Assembly: GCA_963781595.1 (NCBI GenBank)
Contig: CAWAGG010000006.1
Span: forward strand, 2,108,001 to 2,172,000
From: JBEDUK01 sp963781595
Lineage (GTDB): Bacteria > Actinomycetota > UBA4738
DNA: 64,000 nt
Direction of reading: 5' to 3'
The stretch's first letter is position 1; every line of letters begins with the position of its first letter. A model generated the notes under the pieces. It was not told the origin of the DNA. It was given only the letters and a program-made list of their open reading frames with translations, and made no database searches. This document shows, piece after piece, positions 1-8,797 of the stretch. The position numbers and the translations under genes are program-made.

Positions 1-613
1 CGTCGGCGTTCAGCCGGATCCCGATCTCGTAGCCGACGCGCATCGCCAGGCCGCCGCCGCGGCGGATCGGGTGCCGGGCGACCAATGCGCCCGCCGCCTG
101 CGCGACCTCCGGCGTGCGGTCGTGTGAGCCGTCGTCGACCACCACCGGCACGACGCGCAGGCCCTCGACCTCCTCGGGCATCGAATGCAGGACCGCGCCG
201 ACGTTCTCGGCCTCGTTGTACGCGGGCATCACGACGACGACCCGAGGGACGTCGGGCAGCCGCTTGGCGGCCTCCCAGTCGAACGACTGGACGGCGAGGG
301 CCTCGACGAGGTGGCGGACCGAGAGCTTCGTCTCGTCGGCCTCGGACCAGTCGCGCAGGATCAGCGCGAACAGGATGATCTGGCCGACCATCAGCACGCC
401 GATCAGCCGCTGGTTGTTGCCCTCCGTGAACCCGAAGTTCTCCAGGAGCGGGTTGAAGAGGTTCGGCTGGATCGCCAGCAGGAGCACGAGCGCGGAGATC
501 ACGCCGGTGACGATCAGGTTCAGCCGCGACGCGTTGTGCCGTCCGTACCGGCGGAGCTGGACGACGAACAGCAGGACGGCGAACAACCCACCGACGACGC
601 GGAGCGCGATCAC
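1..613 (-). CDS. DUF2304-GT2 glycosyltransferase (3' end cut by window edge)
   Basis: The protein is incomplete: about 204 N-terminal residues are visible and the C-terminus lies outside the window. The first ~110 residues hold hydrophobic segments typical of the small DUF2304 membrane domain. A family-2 glycosyltransferase domain follows, with VVVVMPAYNEAENVGAVL and the VVDDGSHDRT nucleotide-binding Asp motif, as in dolichol-phosphate-mannose-synthase-like enzymes. It probably transfers a sugar from a nucleotide donor to a polyprenyl phosphate or surface glycan at the membrane. GTG at 613 is taken as the start; it lies 22 bases after the stop of the upstream sqdB-like gene on the same strand, so the two may be co-transcribed. 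The donor sugar cannot be told from sequence. Confidence 0.8.
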   Translation of the reverse strand, partial: MIALRVVGGLFAVLLFVVQLRRYGRHNASRLNLIVTGVISALVLLLAIQPNLFNPLLENFGFTEGNNQRLIGVLMVGQIILFALILRDWSEADETKLSVRHLVEALAVQSFDWEAAKRLPDVPRVVVVMPAYNEAENVGAVLHSMPEEVEGLRVVPVVVDDGSHDRTPEVAQAAGALVARHPIRRGGGLAMRVGYEIGIRLNAD

Positions 614-635
614 GCTGCGTTCACCGTCCCGTGTG

Positions 636-1814
636 CTACGCGACCGGCTGCGCCGCCGGCAGCGGCCGCCACCGCGTGGCCGGGTCGATGCCGTGGGTGA
701 TGACCCGGTTCCGGTGCCGCTCGATCACCTCGAAGACGTGCTCGACGAGCGTCTCCGAGAGCAGGTGCGGCTCGAGCCCGAGGTCGAGCAGCCTGGTATG
801 CCGCGCGTTGTAGTAGTGCTCCTCCTTCTCGACGCGCGGGTTCTCGACGTGGTCGATCTGTACGTCGAGCCCGACCTCCTTGCCCGAGCGCTGGACGATG
901 TCGGCGAGCTCGTTGATCGAGAACTGCTCGGTGAACTGGTTGAAGACCCGGAACTCACCGGCGTCGGCCGGGTTCAGGGTGGCCAGCTCGACGCAGCGCA
1001 TCGTGTCGACGATGTTCAGATAGCCGCGTGTCTGGCCGCCCTTGCCGTAGACCGTCAGCGGGTGGCCGATCACGGCCTGGACGCAGAAGCGGTTCAGTGC
1101 GGTCCCGAAGATCTCGTCGTAGTCGAACCGCGTCGCGAGCCGGTCGTCGAGCTTCGTCTCCTCGGTCTCGATGCCGTAGACGACGCCTTGGTTGAGGTCC
1201 GTCGCGCGGATGCCCCAGATCCGGCAAGCGAACTCGATGTTCGTCGAGTCGTGGACCTTCGAGCAGTGGTAGAGGGAACCGGGAAGCTTGGGGAACGGGA
1301 GCCGGTCGCTCCGCCCGTTGTGGGTGATCTCGATCCAGCCCTCTTCGATGTCGATGTTCGGCGTGCCGTACTCGCCCATCGTCCCCAGCTTCACCAGGTG
1401 CGCGTCGGGCGTGTGATCGCGCATCGCCCACAGCACGTTGAGGGTGTTGACGACGTTGTTCTATTGCGTGCGAACGGCGTGCTCCCGGTCGATCAGCGAG
1501 TAGGGCGCCGACGGTTGCTCGCCGTAGTGGACGATCGCGTCGGGGCGGAAGTCGCGGAACAGCGGCTCCACGACGTCCCAATCGCACAGGTCGCCCTCGG
1601 TGACCGTGATCTCCAGGCCGGTGACGTCCTTCCATGCCGCGGCCCTCGAAGGCAGGTCGGGCAGGATCGGCGTGAGCGAGTCGGTCCCGCGCTCGCGGTG
1701 AGCATGTCGGCGGAAGTAGTTGTCCACGGCGTGCACCTCGTGGCCGCGCTTCGAGAAGTACATCGACGTCGCCCAGCCGAGGTATCCGTCGCCTCCGAGG
1801 ATGAGGATCCGCAT
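636..1814 (-). pseudogene. sqdB: UDP-sulfoquinovose synthase-like epimerase, interrupted by in-frame TAG
   Basis: SqdB/SQD1 makes UDP-sulfoquinovose from UDP-glucose and sulfite, the head group of sulfolipids. The protein starts MRILILGGDGYLGWATSM, a Rossmann NAD-binding motif. It carries LVKLGTMGEYGTPNIDIEEG and the short-chain-dehydrogenase YxxxK as SLYHCSKVHDS, then GVVYGIETEET and RFDYDEIFGTALNRF, all characteristic of SqdB rather than a generic epimerase. A TAG codon at 1461-1463 (codon 118) interrupts the frame between AVRTQ and NNVVNTLNV, where homologues read straight through. Frame and similarity continue unchanged on both sides, so the whole 392-codon gene is present. Either this is a nonsense mutation or a base-call error (CAG to TAG would suffice). 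Without readthrough only a truncated Rossmann half would be made. Confidence 0.8.
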
Positions 1815-1850
1815 GGTCGCTCCTTGTACGTCGGTGATGCCGGTGGGTCG

Positions 1851-1875
1851 GTTCGGAGGAAGTGTTCCGCCGAAC
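1851..1875. promoter_or_regulatory. 25-bp inverted repeat in divergent promoter region (putative operator)
   Basis: Two 11-base arms (1851-1861, starting GTTCGGAGGAA, and 1865-1875, ending GCCGAAC) are complementary except at one position and flank a 3-base centre. The repeat lies in the 126-base gap between the sqdB-like gene (leftward) and the membrane-protein gene (rightward). That position suits a dimeric repressor controlling both, but no regulator is encoded nearby and binding is inferred. Confidence 0.4.
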
Positions 1876-1940
1876 GGACGGGCGCCCACGCTTCCGGCGC
1901 GTCCGGTCGGCGAAGACGTCCTATCGTACGGAACGCTCAC

Positions 1941-3938
1941 ATGGGCCACAAGCTGCGACAGGGGACTCCACCGTCCCGCAACACGGACCCGCCGCGTGGC
2001 GGCGGGACGTTCCGCTGGGCGCTCGCGGGCGGTGGGTTCGCGTTGGCGATCGCCGGGGTCTACCTGGGGCTGTATCGGGCGAAGGGGTTCCGGCTGCCCG
2101 TCGGGTTCGACGCGCCCTGGTACGTCTGGCGCGCGGCGTTCGTCGCCGACCACGGCATGGGGCCCGTCGGGACCGCGACCAGGCCGGGCTCCGAGGTGCT
2201 CGGGGCGCTGCTCGGGACCGTGACCGGGAGGTCGCCGTTCACGGTCGCCGTGCTGTTGGCGCCGGTTCTGGCGGGGGTGTTCGCGCTGTCCCTCGGGGCG
2301 CTTCTATGGTCGTCGCTCGGCGAGGATCGGTGGCGATGGGCCGGGGCCGTCGTGATCGGCGGTGCGGTGCTGGGCGGGACGCGGCTCGTCGACGAGAACG
2401 TCGCGACCCTCCTGTTCCTGTGCGTGCTGGTCGCCGCCCTCGAACCGCTGGTCGCAGCCGCGGCCGACGGCGGACGAGGATGGGCCCGGGGGGTGGTCGC
2501 GTCGATCGTCCTGCTGGTGGCCGCGGGACTTGCCCACTGGCTGTTCCTGGCCGTCTTCGCGCTGATGCTCGCGGGTGCGATCGCGCTGCTCCTGCGGCAC
2601 TCGGGTCGCCAGCGCGCCGGCGGCGTGCCCCCGCTGCACACGGAGGCCGGCACGCTGGCGACGGCCGGCGTGGGCGCCGGCGCCCTGATGGCGGTGGCGA
2701 TCTTCGGCATCCTGCGGGCCCCGGCGAACACGCTGCAGCTGAAGGAGGACCCGAGCAGGTTCGTGCCGAAGCTCGCGAACGACGCATCGCGGCTGCGCCT
2801 GTGGCTGCTCGGGGCGGTGGCCGCGTTCGGCGCGTGGGCGCTCGCGTCTGACGGTGAACGGCCGTGGCCCCGGCGCCGCGCCGTCGTGCTCGCCCTCGTG
2901 ACCGCGTGGGCCGCGGTCGCCGCCGGCGGGATCGTGTTCGGGGTCGTCACGAAGGACCTGCCGCCGCACCGGTTCCTCGAGCTGCTCGTCGTGGTGCCCG
3001 GTACGGTCGCGCTGGCCGAGGCCATCGCCTGGCTGGCGGCCTGGATCCGCGGGCGCTCGGGAGCCCTCGCCGCCGCGATCATCGCCGTCGCGGCGGCGCT
3101 CCTCCTCGCGATCCCCGGCGTGACCGCCTGGTACGCGAGCGGGGCGCCGAAGCCCTGGATCGACCCGGCGGCGCTCCGCGAAGCGACGTGGATGGCGGCG
3201 GTGGTGGTGGACCGCCTGCCGGCCGGGACGCCGTTCGTCGTGCTGGTGTCGCCGTTCGGACCGGCCGGCACGGAGTCGGTCGCGTTGAAGGAACGGACGA
3301 TCCGCGCGGCCCTGCCCGCGGATCGGCAGGAGGGCCTCCACCTGTTCGTCGGCACCCTGGCGGACTTCGCGGCCGGCCGGCGCACGCTCACGCCGAACCC
3401 TGCGATGAACGCCGCGACGCTGCCGTACTGGGACGATGTGCGAACGCGCCTCGGGCCGGACACGCCGTCGTTCGTGCTGCGATCGTTCGCGCCGGCGGAG
3501 TTCGCCGCCCTTCCAACGTCCGCGACACCCGTCGCGCCTGGGGTCGCGGCGGTTCGCGGAGGGGGCCCGATCGGCGGAGCCGCACAGGAGCAGCGCCGGC
3601 TGCCCGAACCGCCCGTCGGGTACCCGGGCGCGCTCGGCTCGGCGATCTGGGCCGCCGCGTTCCTGGTCGTCCTCTGGACGGCGGGGCTCGGATGGACGCT
3701 CGCCGTCACCGGGTGGGGCGCACCGGCGGCGGTCCGGATCGGGCTGGCGCCTGCCGTCGGCGCTGCCGCGTTGATCCTGGCCGGAACCGTCGTCTCGCGC
3801 GCCGGCGCAAGCCTCGGGGGCGCGACCGGATGGCTCGTCTGGATCGTGACGGCCGGCGCCGGCGGTGCGGTCGCGATAGTCGTCCGCGTCCGCAAGGGCG
3901 ACCGATCGCCGGATGGTAGGGCGCCATCAACATCCTGA
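1941..3938 (+). CDS. Polytopic membrane protein of unknown function
   Basis: I do not recognise the family. The 665-residue product has a short basic N-terminus, then many hydrophobic helices rich in Ala, Val and Leu, and a C-terminal soluble stretch before a last pair of helices. An early FDAPWYVWRA segment follows the first helix; an acidic residue in that loop is common in GT-C-type polyprenyl-sugar glycosyltransferases, and the upstream neighbours are a glycosyltransferase and a nucleotide-sugar enzyme. A GT-C role is therefore possible but not shown. ATG at 1941 was chosen because the in-frame sequence before it overlaps the divergent promoter region. The stop lies 32 bases before ppa. 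Confidence 0.65.
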   Translation: MGHKLRQGTPPSRNTDPPRGGGTFRWALAGGGFALAIAGVYLGLYRAKGFRLPVGFDAPWYVWRAAFVADHGMGPVGTATRPGSEVLGALLGTVTGRSPFTVAVLLAPVLAGVFALSLGALLWSSLGEDRWRWAGAVVIGGAVLGGTRLVDENVATLLFLCVLVAALEPLVAAAADGGRGWARGVVASIVLLVAAGLAHWLFLAVFALMLAGAIALLLRHSGRQRAGGVPPLHTEAGTLATAGVGAGALMAVAIFGILRAPANTLQLKEDPSRFVPKLANDASRLRLWLLGAVAAFGAWALASDGERPWPRRRAVVLALVTAWAAVAAGGIVFGVVTKDLPPHRFLELLVVVPGTVALAEAIAWLAAWIRGRSGALAAAIIAVAAALLLAIPGVTAWYASGAPKPWIDPAALREATWMAAVVVDRLPAGTPFVVLVSPFGPAGTESVALKERTIRAALPADRQEGLHLFVGTLADFAAGRRTLTPNPAMNAATLPYWDDVRTRLGPDTPSFVLRSFAPAEFAALPTSATPVAPGVAAVRGGGPIGGAAQEQRRLPEPPVGYPGALGSAIWAAAFLVVLWTAGLGWTLAVTGWGAPAAVRIGLAPAVGAAALILAGTVVSRAGASLGGATGWLVWIVTAGAGGAVAIVVRVRKGDRSPDGRAPSTS

Positions 3939-3970
3939 TCGGCGCGACCGGCGGGTAGAGTTCGGACCCG

Positions 3971-4468
3971 ATGGACGCGAACGGAGACGGCGTGGTCGTC
4001 GTCGTCGAGATCCCGAAGGGGACGCGGAACAAGTACGAGATGGACCACGACACCGGCGAGATCTTCCTCGACCGGACGCTGTTCACCTCGATGGTCTACC
4101 CGGCGGACTACGGGTTCATCGACGGGACGCTCGGACAGGACGGCGATCCGCTCGATGCGCTCGTGTTCCTGGGCGAACCGACGTTCCCCGGATGCCGGAT
4201 CCGCGCGCGGGCGTTCGGCCTGTTCCGGATGCGGGACGAGAAGGGGATGGACGAGAAGATCCTCTGTGTGCCGCTGCGCGACCCGACGTGGTCCGGCGTG
4301 CGGGAGCTGAGCGACCTCCAACCGAACCTCCGCAACGAGGTCGAGCACTTCTTCCAGGTCTACAAGGACCTCGAGGGCAAGGAGGTCGACACGGGCGGGT
4401 TCGGCGACCGCGAGGAGGCCGAACGCGTGATCGCCGAGGCGCGCGAGCGTCTCGCCGCTGGGGGCTAG
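3971..4468 (+). CDS. ppa: Inorganic pyrophosphatase (family I, soluble)
   Basis: It hydrolyses pyrophosphate to two phosphates in the cytoplasm and so pulls biosynthetic reactions forward. The 165-residue length fits bacterial family I enzymes. Visible signatures are EIPKGTRNKYE near residue 16, VYPADYGFIDGT and the metal-binding DGDPLDALVF, which supplies the catalytic Asp cluster. The start ATG is followed by a short acidic N-terminus before the conserved core. The TAG stop overlaps by three bases the stop of the convergent sulfite-oxidase-like gene. Confidence 0.95.
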   Translation: MDANGDGVVVVVEIPKGTRNKYEMDHDTGEIFLDRTLFTSMVYPADYGFIDGTLGQDGDPLDALVFLGEPTFPGCRIRARAFGLFRMRDEKGMDEKILCVPLRDPTWSGVRELSDLQPNLRNEVEHFFQVYKDLEGKEVDTGGFGDREEAERVIAEARERLAAGG

Positions 4469-5544
4469 TCGGCGGGCTCGTCCGGTCGGACCGTCACGGC
4501 GACCCGCTGCACCGCGTTGTTCGCGTAGCCGCCCACGTTCCACCCGGGCTCGTCCGGCTGCACGTTGTTCGCGGTGTCGGTGGCCCGGCAGCGGAGCTCG
4601 ACGTCACCCGGCTCGTTCGCGTCCCAGTCGAACGACCACCCGCTCCACGCCCACGGCGAGGGCCCGTCCTCGAGGGCGGCATCGGACCACGTCACGCCCC
4701 CGTCGGTGCTGACCTCGACGCGCCGGACCGTTCCCCATCCCGACCACGCCCGGCCGGCCAGGACGTGCCGGCCGGCCTCGACGAACCGGCGCCTCGTCAG
4801 GAAGTCGGGGATGCCGGGCGGGGTCATGAGCGCGCGCGGCATCATGCGCGACAGCGGCGCGCCCGCTTCGGCGGGATCGGCCCGCATCCGGTATCCCGTC
4901 GCCTGCTGGTAGCCGGCGAACGGCTCGCCGATCGCCGTGATCCGCGTGAGCCACTTCACGTTCGTCATCCCGTACCAACCGGGCACGACGAGCCGCAGCG
5001 GGTACCCGTGCTGCGGCGGCAGTGGCTGCCCGTTGATCGCGTACGCCAGGAGCACCTCCTCGCGCCGGGCGTCGGCCATGGTCAGGCTGCGTTCGTAATC
5101 CTGTTCGATGCCGTTCTCGACGCCGTGATCGCTCCCGGCGAAGACCACCTCGACCGCGTCGTCCATCACGCCCGCCTCCTCGAGGAGCGGGGCGAGCGGC
5201 GTCCCGGTCCACTCGGCGGTGCCGACGGCCTCCGCGAGCCAGGGCTGGCTGACGGGTCGCGGCTCCAGGCGAGCCCGGCCGTTCCCGGCGCACTCGAACG
5301 TCACCGGGACCCGGACCTGCGGCCGGTCGAGGAGGTCCTGGAGCGACAGGGACAGCTCGTGCCGGACGAGGCCGCCGACCGAGAGACGCCAGGCGGTCGG
5401 GTCGACGGCGGGGATGTCGTAGTGGATCAGGAGGTAGTGCAGCCCGACCGGCGTGATCGTCCAGTGGAGCGCCTCCAGCGGCATGCCGTGGTTCCGCGCC
5501 GCGAGCTGGAGCTCCTCGAGCGATATCCCGGCGTCGTGGGCCAT
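4465..5544 (-). CDS. Sulfite-oxidase-fold molybdopterin oxidoreductase
   Basis: The 359-residue product has the oxidoreductase molybdopterin-binding domain, with VTFECAGNGR placing the molybdenum-ligating Cys at residue 85. Further on are GYPLRLVVPGWYGMTNVKWLTRI, characteristic of the sulfite oxidase family, and a C-terminal Mo-co dimerisation domain (VEVSTDGGVTW, YANNAVQRV). There is no signal peptide or heme domain, so it is probably a cytoplasmic or partner-dependent oxidase of sulfite or a related substrate. Proximity to a sulfolipid gene is suggestive only. Start ATG at 5544 (MAHDAGISLEE) was preferred; the upstream in-frame extension is low-complexity and Arg-rich. Confidence 0.85.
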   Translation of the reverse strand: MAHDAGISLEELQLAARNHGMPLEALHWTITPVGLHYLLIHYDIPAVDPTAWRLSVGGLVRHELSLSLQDLLDRPQVRVPVTFECAGNGRARLEPRPVSQPWLAEAVGTAEWTGTPLAPLLEEAGVMDDAVEVVFAGSDHGVENGIEQDYERSLTMADARREEVLLAYAINGQPLPPQHGYPLRLVVPGWYGMTNVKWLTRITAIGEPFAGYQQATGYRMRADPAEAGAPLSRMMPRALMTPPGIPDFLTRRRFVEAGRHVLAGRAWSGWGTVRRVEVSTDGGVTWSDAALEDGPSPWAWSGWSFDWDANEPGDVELRCRATDTANNVQPDEPGWNVGGYANNAVQRVAVTVRPDEPAD

Positions 5545-5735
5545 CGGGCGAAACTGTATGCGCCTGGGACCGGATGCGCGAGCCCGACGCCGACGGCGGG
5601 ACATGAGGCGACACTCCGTCGCCGTCCACGAGCCTGGCGGCCGCGGCCCGAGGCCCCGCTGGAACGGTCGTTGCGGAACCGCGATCCCCGTCGCGGCGGC
5701 CCGGGGCTCGCCCCGACTAGGATGCTCCGGTCGTC

Positions 5736-6126
5736 GTGCGGTCATCCCGTGTGCTCATCGTCGCCGCGTCGATCGGCGTCTTCCTCTCGGCCTGCTCGAA
5801 CGGGTACTCCGGGGACCCAGTCGCCGAGCCCAGCGTCCTCGCCCATCGGTGCCGGAGCGCTCGCCTCGGCCGACGGGACATCGGTGGCCGTGCCCGCCGG
5901 GCTGGTCGCCCCGGACGGCGCCGCGGCGACGCTCTGCGAGGCGGTGACGATGTCGATCCCGCCGCAATGCGTCGGTGACGGGCTTGAGGTCGTGGGACTC
6001 GACCTCTCGACGGTGCCCGGCGCGAGCACGGACGCCGGGGTCATGTGGGCTCCCCCCGTGACGGTCGGTGGAACGATGCAGGGCGGGAAGCTGACCGACG
6101 CAGTCGTGGTCGAGACCGCGTCCTGA
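5736..6126 (+). pseudogene. Putative lipoprotein, reading frame broken near 5800
   Basis: From GTG 5736 the product begins MRSSRVLIVAASIGVFLSAC, a lipoprotein signal with lipobox LSAC. About 20 residues later the coding signal jumps by one base into another frame: a Pro/Ser linker (GTQSPSPASSPIGAG) and then about 90 ordinary residues ending LTDAVVVETAS. Removing one G from GGG near 5797-5799 restores one frame. The mature domain resembles nothing I know; it has two Cys that could pair. Whether the break is mutation or sequencing error is unresolved. Confidence 0.55.
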
Positions 6127-6147
6127 GGTCCGCAGCGGTGCGCGTTC

Positions 6148-6156
6148 GTCATCCGT
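6148..6156. repeat. Left 9-bp target-site duplication of the IS256-family element
   Basis: GTCATCCGT abuts the left inverted repeat and is repeated exactly at 7560-7568 after the right one. A length of 8-9 bp is what IS256-family transposition leaves. Confidence 0.85.
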
Positions 6157-7559
6157 GAGCAATTGTCAAATGTTGTGGATGAGTTCTCACGCGGCGGCGC
6201 CCTCCGTGGTTGCCTCGTCGCTCCTTTCCTGTAGTTGACCGTCGATGAAGACGGCGCCGGCGCGCACCAGCGCCACCAGGTGAGGCGCGTTCACGCGGCG
6301 CCACCGGTCCTGCGCGGTCTGGATCAGCTTGAACGCCATGGCGAGCCCGGCCCTCCTCGAGCCGGCGCCCTTGGTCACCCGCTGACGCAGGCGGACCGTT
6401 GCGAACGTGGACTCGATCGGGTTCGTGGTCCGAAGATGGATCCAGTGCTCGGCCGGGAAGTCGTAGAAGGCGAACAGCGCGTCGAGGTCCTCGGCGATCT
6501 TCCTGGTGGCCTTGGGATGGGAGGCGAAGTCCTCTGCGAAGGCGCCGAGCGGCGTCGAGGGCATCCGCACGGGTCCTCGCGGTGTAGATCCCGACCAGGG
6601 CGGCCTTGGCCTGGGCGTGCAGGCGCTTGGGCAGGGCGTCCATGACGTTCGCCGTCTTGTGCACCCAGCACCGTTGCTCGGCGGCCGTGGGGAACACCTC
6701 TCGCAGCGCCGCCCAGAACCCCAGGGCCCCGTCGCCGACTGCGATGGCGGGCGCGGCCAGACCTCGGCCCTTGAGGTCGCGCAGCAGCTCTGCCCAGGAC
6801 TCGGTGGACTCCCGGTACCCGTCTGCGATCGCCACCAGCTCCTTGGTCCCGTCGGGTCGGACCCCGACGATGACCAGGCAGCACAGCCGGTCCTGCTCCA
6901 GGCGGATCCGGAAGTGGATCCCGTCGACCCACCAGTACACGTAGTCCACGGCCTTCAGGCTCCGGGTGGACCACCGCTCGTGCTCGGCCTGCCAGGACTC
7001 GGTGAGCCGGCAGATCGTGGAGGCGGACAGGTTCGCCCCGGAGCCGAAGAACGCCTCCAGGGCCGGGGCGAAGTCCCCCGTGGACAGGCCCCGCAGGTAC
7101 AGGATGGGAAGGACCTCGGCGACCTTCGGGGAGCGGCGCATGTACGGGGGCAGACGCGGAGGTGAACCGCTCGCCGTCGCGGCGATCCTCCACCCTCGCG
7201 CGTGATCTCGATCGTCCCGGCGCCGGTCGTCACGGTGCGGGGCCGAGCGTAGCCGTTGCCGACCACGAGGCGCCGGCCGGCTTCGTCCAGGACCTCGGCG
7301 TGGGCGTCCAGGTACGCGCGTCGTTCGGCCTCGAGGGCGACGGCGAGCATCTGCCTGGCCGCCAGCCGGCACAGCTCGTCCAGGCCGATGGCCAGATCTT
7401 CCGGGCCGCCCGCCTCGCCTGCCGCGGGCTCATGCGCTATCGTGAGCATCAGGCGTACTCCTTCTCGCCGGCTCCACCCGGCGATCTGCGTTCAGGACGC
7501 GTGAAGGGTACGCCGCCTTCTTTTCGAGACCCGCCATCCACAACTTCTGCTTATAGCTC
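6157..7559 (-). mobile_element. IS256-family insertion sequence, 1403 bp, with both ends defined
   Basis: The ends are 25-base imperfect inverted repeats, 6157-6181 and 7535-7559, matching at 19 of 25 positions. They share GAGC at the outer tip and GTTGTGGATG at the inner end. Perfect 9-base direct repeats GTCATCCGT flank the element (6148-6156 and 7560-7568). The interior holds one leftward transposase gene. Element length, duplication size and transposase type agree with IS256 (mutator-type) elements. The intact target duplication suggests a fairly recent insertion just downstream of the lipoprotein gene, although the transposase frame is broken. Confidence 0.9.
6187..7449 (-). pseudogene. 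IS256-family (mutator) transposase with several frameshifts
   Basis: The product would be a DDE transposase of about 420 residues. The N-terminus (MLTIAHEPAAGEAGG, then VGNGYARPRTVTTGAG) reads in one frame to about 7190. A short VEDRRDGERFTSA piece lies in a second frame. The core, with PPYMRRSPKVAEVLPILYLRGLSTGDF, VDYVYWWVDGIHFRIR (first Asp) and AIAVGDGALGFWAAL (second Asp), lies in a third down to about 6570. The C-terminus (AFAEDFASHPKATRK, HLRTTNPIESTFATVRLR with the catalytic Glu) is shifted again. At least three indels are therefore needed to explain it. As written it is inactive, yet all catalytic residues survive in their own frames. Confidence 0.85.
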
Positions 7560-7568
7560 GTCATCCGT
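7560..7568. repeat. Right 9-bp target-site duplication of the IS256-family element
   Basis: Exact second copy of GTCATCCGT directly after the right inverted repeat. Confidence 0.85.
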
Positions 7569-7761
7569 CCTGACAGACCCGTCGGGACCAGCCGGAGGCC
7601 CCGCGGTCACGGAGAACCTGTGACGTTCGCGCGAAGCGCTGGCGTCGGAGGGAACGTTCGTTCGATGCTTGGTCGTTGTTCGCTATGGAAGCCAGCGCGT
7701 CCAGTGTCTGATCGACCACGGGCGACGCCGTCGGAAACGAGTTGCAGAGGTGCGTGAAGCG

Positions 7762-7986
7762 ATGATCGTCAAGGGTGAAGGTCTGATCCGGATCGAGGCC
7801 GAGCGGCTGTTCGTGCGGCGCTGCGGCGGTGAGTACGAGCACATGGCCGGGGAGCGCGGCCATGTGGAGGCGCTGAAGTTCCTCGTGGCGCACCGCAAGA
7901 AGGACTACGACGAGTGCGTCCGCGGCGCCCGTGACGCGGTCGCACGCGCAGCGGCCGCCGCGGCGGACGAGGGCCGAGCGGCGTAG
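7762..7986 (+). CDS. Small charged protein of unknown function
   Basis: This 74-residue product (MIVKGEGLIRIEAERLFV...) is rich in Arg, Glu and Ala, with two Cys and an Ala-rich tail. I do not recognise it. Codon third positions are almost all G or C, as in genuine genes here, and no opposite-strand frame looks better. ATG 7762 is preferred to further upstream starts, whose codons are less biased. It stands alone between the IS element and the HAD gene; nothing indicates its function. Confidence 0.45.
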   Translation: MIVKGEGLIRIEAERLFVRRCGGEYEHMAGERGHVEALKFLVAHRKKDYDECVRGARDAVARAAAAAADEGRAA

Positions 7987-8063
7987 ATCGCCTCTCGCGG
8001 CGGACCCGACGGAGAGGGACCGCGCGTCGCGCGTCGTACGGATCCGCGTGCCAAGCTGGCCGG

Positions 8064-8753
8064 ATGAGCGACGGACGGACCACATCGGCCCGGCAGGCGT
8101 TCGTCTTCGACCTGGACGGAACCCTCGTCGACAGCGTGTACCAGCACGTGCTCGCGTGGCGTGACGCCCTGGCCGACGCGGCGATCGACCTGTCCGTCTG
8201 GCGGATCCATCGCCGCATCGGGATGAGCGGCGGCCTGCTGATGAACGCCCTCCTGCGCGAGACGGGAACCGAGGTCACGCCGGAGACGGCCGACCGACTC
8301 AAGCGCGTCCACGCGGAGTCCTATGCGCAACGCCTCAGCGAGGTCCGGGCGTTGCCGGGCGCGCCCGAGCTGCTGTCGCTGCTGACCCTGGTCGGGGTTC
8401 CGTGGGCGATCGCGACGAGCGGCACGGTGGAGACGGCGGGACCGGTGCTGCGACTGCTGGACGTCCCCGAGGACGTCCCGATGGTGACGCGCGACGACGT
8501 GCCGTTCGCGAAGCCGGACCCGGACCTGTTCCTGGCCGCGGCCGAACGCCTCGGCGTCGCGATCTCCGACGCGGTCGTCGTGGGCGACAGCGTCTGGGAC
8601 CTGCTGGCGGCACGGCGCGCTCGGGCGCTTGGGGTCGGGCTCCTCTCGGGCGGGTACGGGCGCGAGGAGCTCGAACGCGCCGGCGCGTATCGCGTGTACG
8701 AGGACCCGGCCGACCTGCGCCGCCACTTGGACGAGGTCGGCGTTCGCATCTGA
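8064..8753 (+). CDS. HAD-superfamily phosphatase (phosphoglycolate phosphatase-like)
   Basis: The 229-residue protein has the HAD motifs in order: FVFDLDGTLVDS (nucleophile Asp16 and acid Asp18), IATSGTVET (Thr/Ser motif II), FAKPDPDLFL (Lys motif III) and VVVGDSVWDLLAA (Mg-binding Asp). A helical C1 cap lies between motifs I and II, as in PGP/beta-phosphoglucomutase relatives. It should hydrolyse a small phosphorylated metabolite in the cytoplasm; the substrate cannot be read from sequence. It has no clear operon partner. Confidence 0.85.
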   Translation: MSDGRTTSARQAFVFDLDGTLVDSVYQHVLAWRDALADAAIDLSVWRIHRRIGMSGGLLMNALLRETGTEVTPETADRLKRVHAESYAQRLSEVRALPGAPELLSLLTLVGVPWAIATSGTVETAGPVLRLLDVPEDVPMVTRDDVPFAKPDPDLFLAAAERLGVAISDAVVVGDSVWDLLAARRARALGVGLLSGGYGREELERAGAYRVYEDPADLRRHLDEVGVRI

Positions 8754-8797
8754 CAGCAACCGCTGCGTCGCGGATCCGTGCGGTCGTTCCTGTCGAC

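Noticed and set aside
114..1940. Long open frame on the plus strand before the membrane protein
   Set aside because: It is the antisense shadow of the glycosyltransferase and SqdB-like genes, which carry clear family motifs; only the part from 1941 is accepted.
2060..4543. 827-codon frame on the minus strand opposite the membrane protein and ppa
   Set aside because: Low-complexity Arg/Ala/Thr composition with no motifs, and antisense to ppa, which is certain.
7569..7761. Gap after the IS element, considered for a gene remnant
   Set aside because: No convincing reading frame or repeat; only the flanking target duplication is meaningful.
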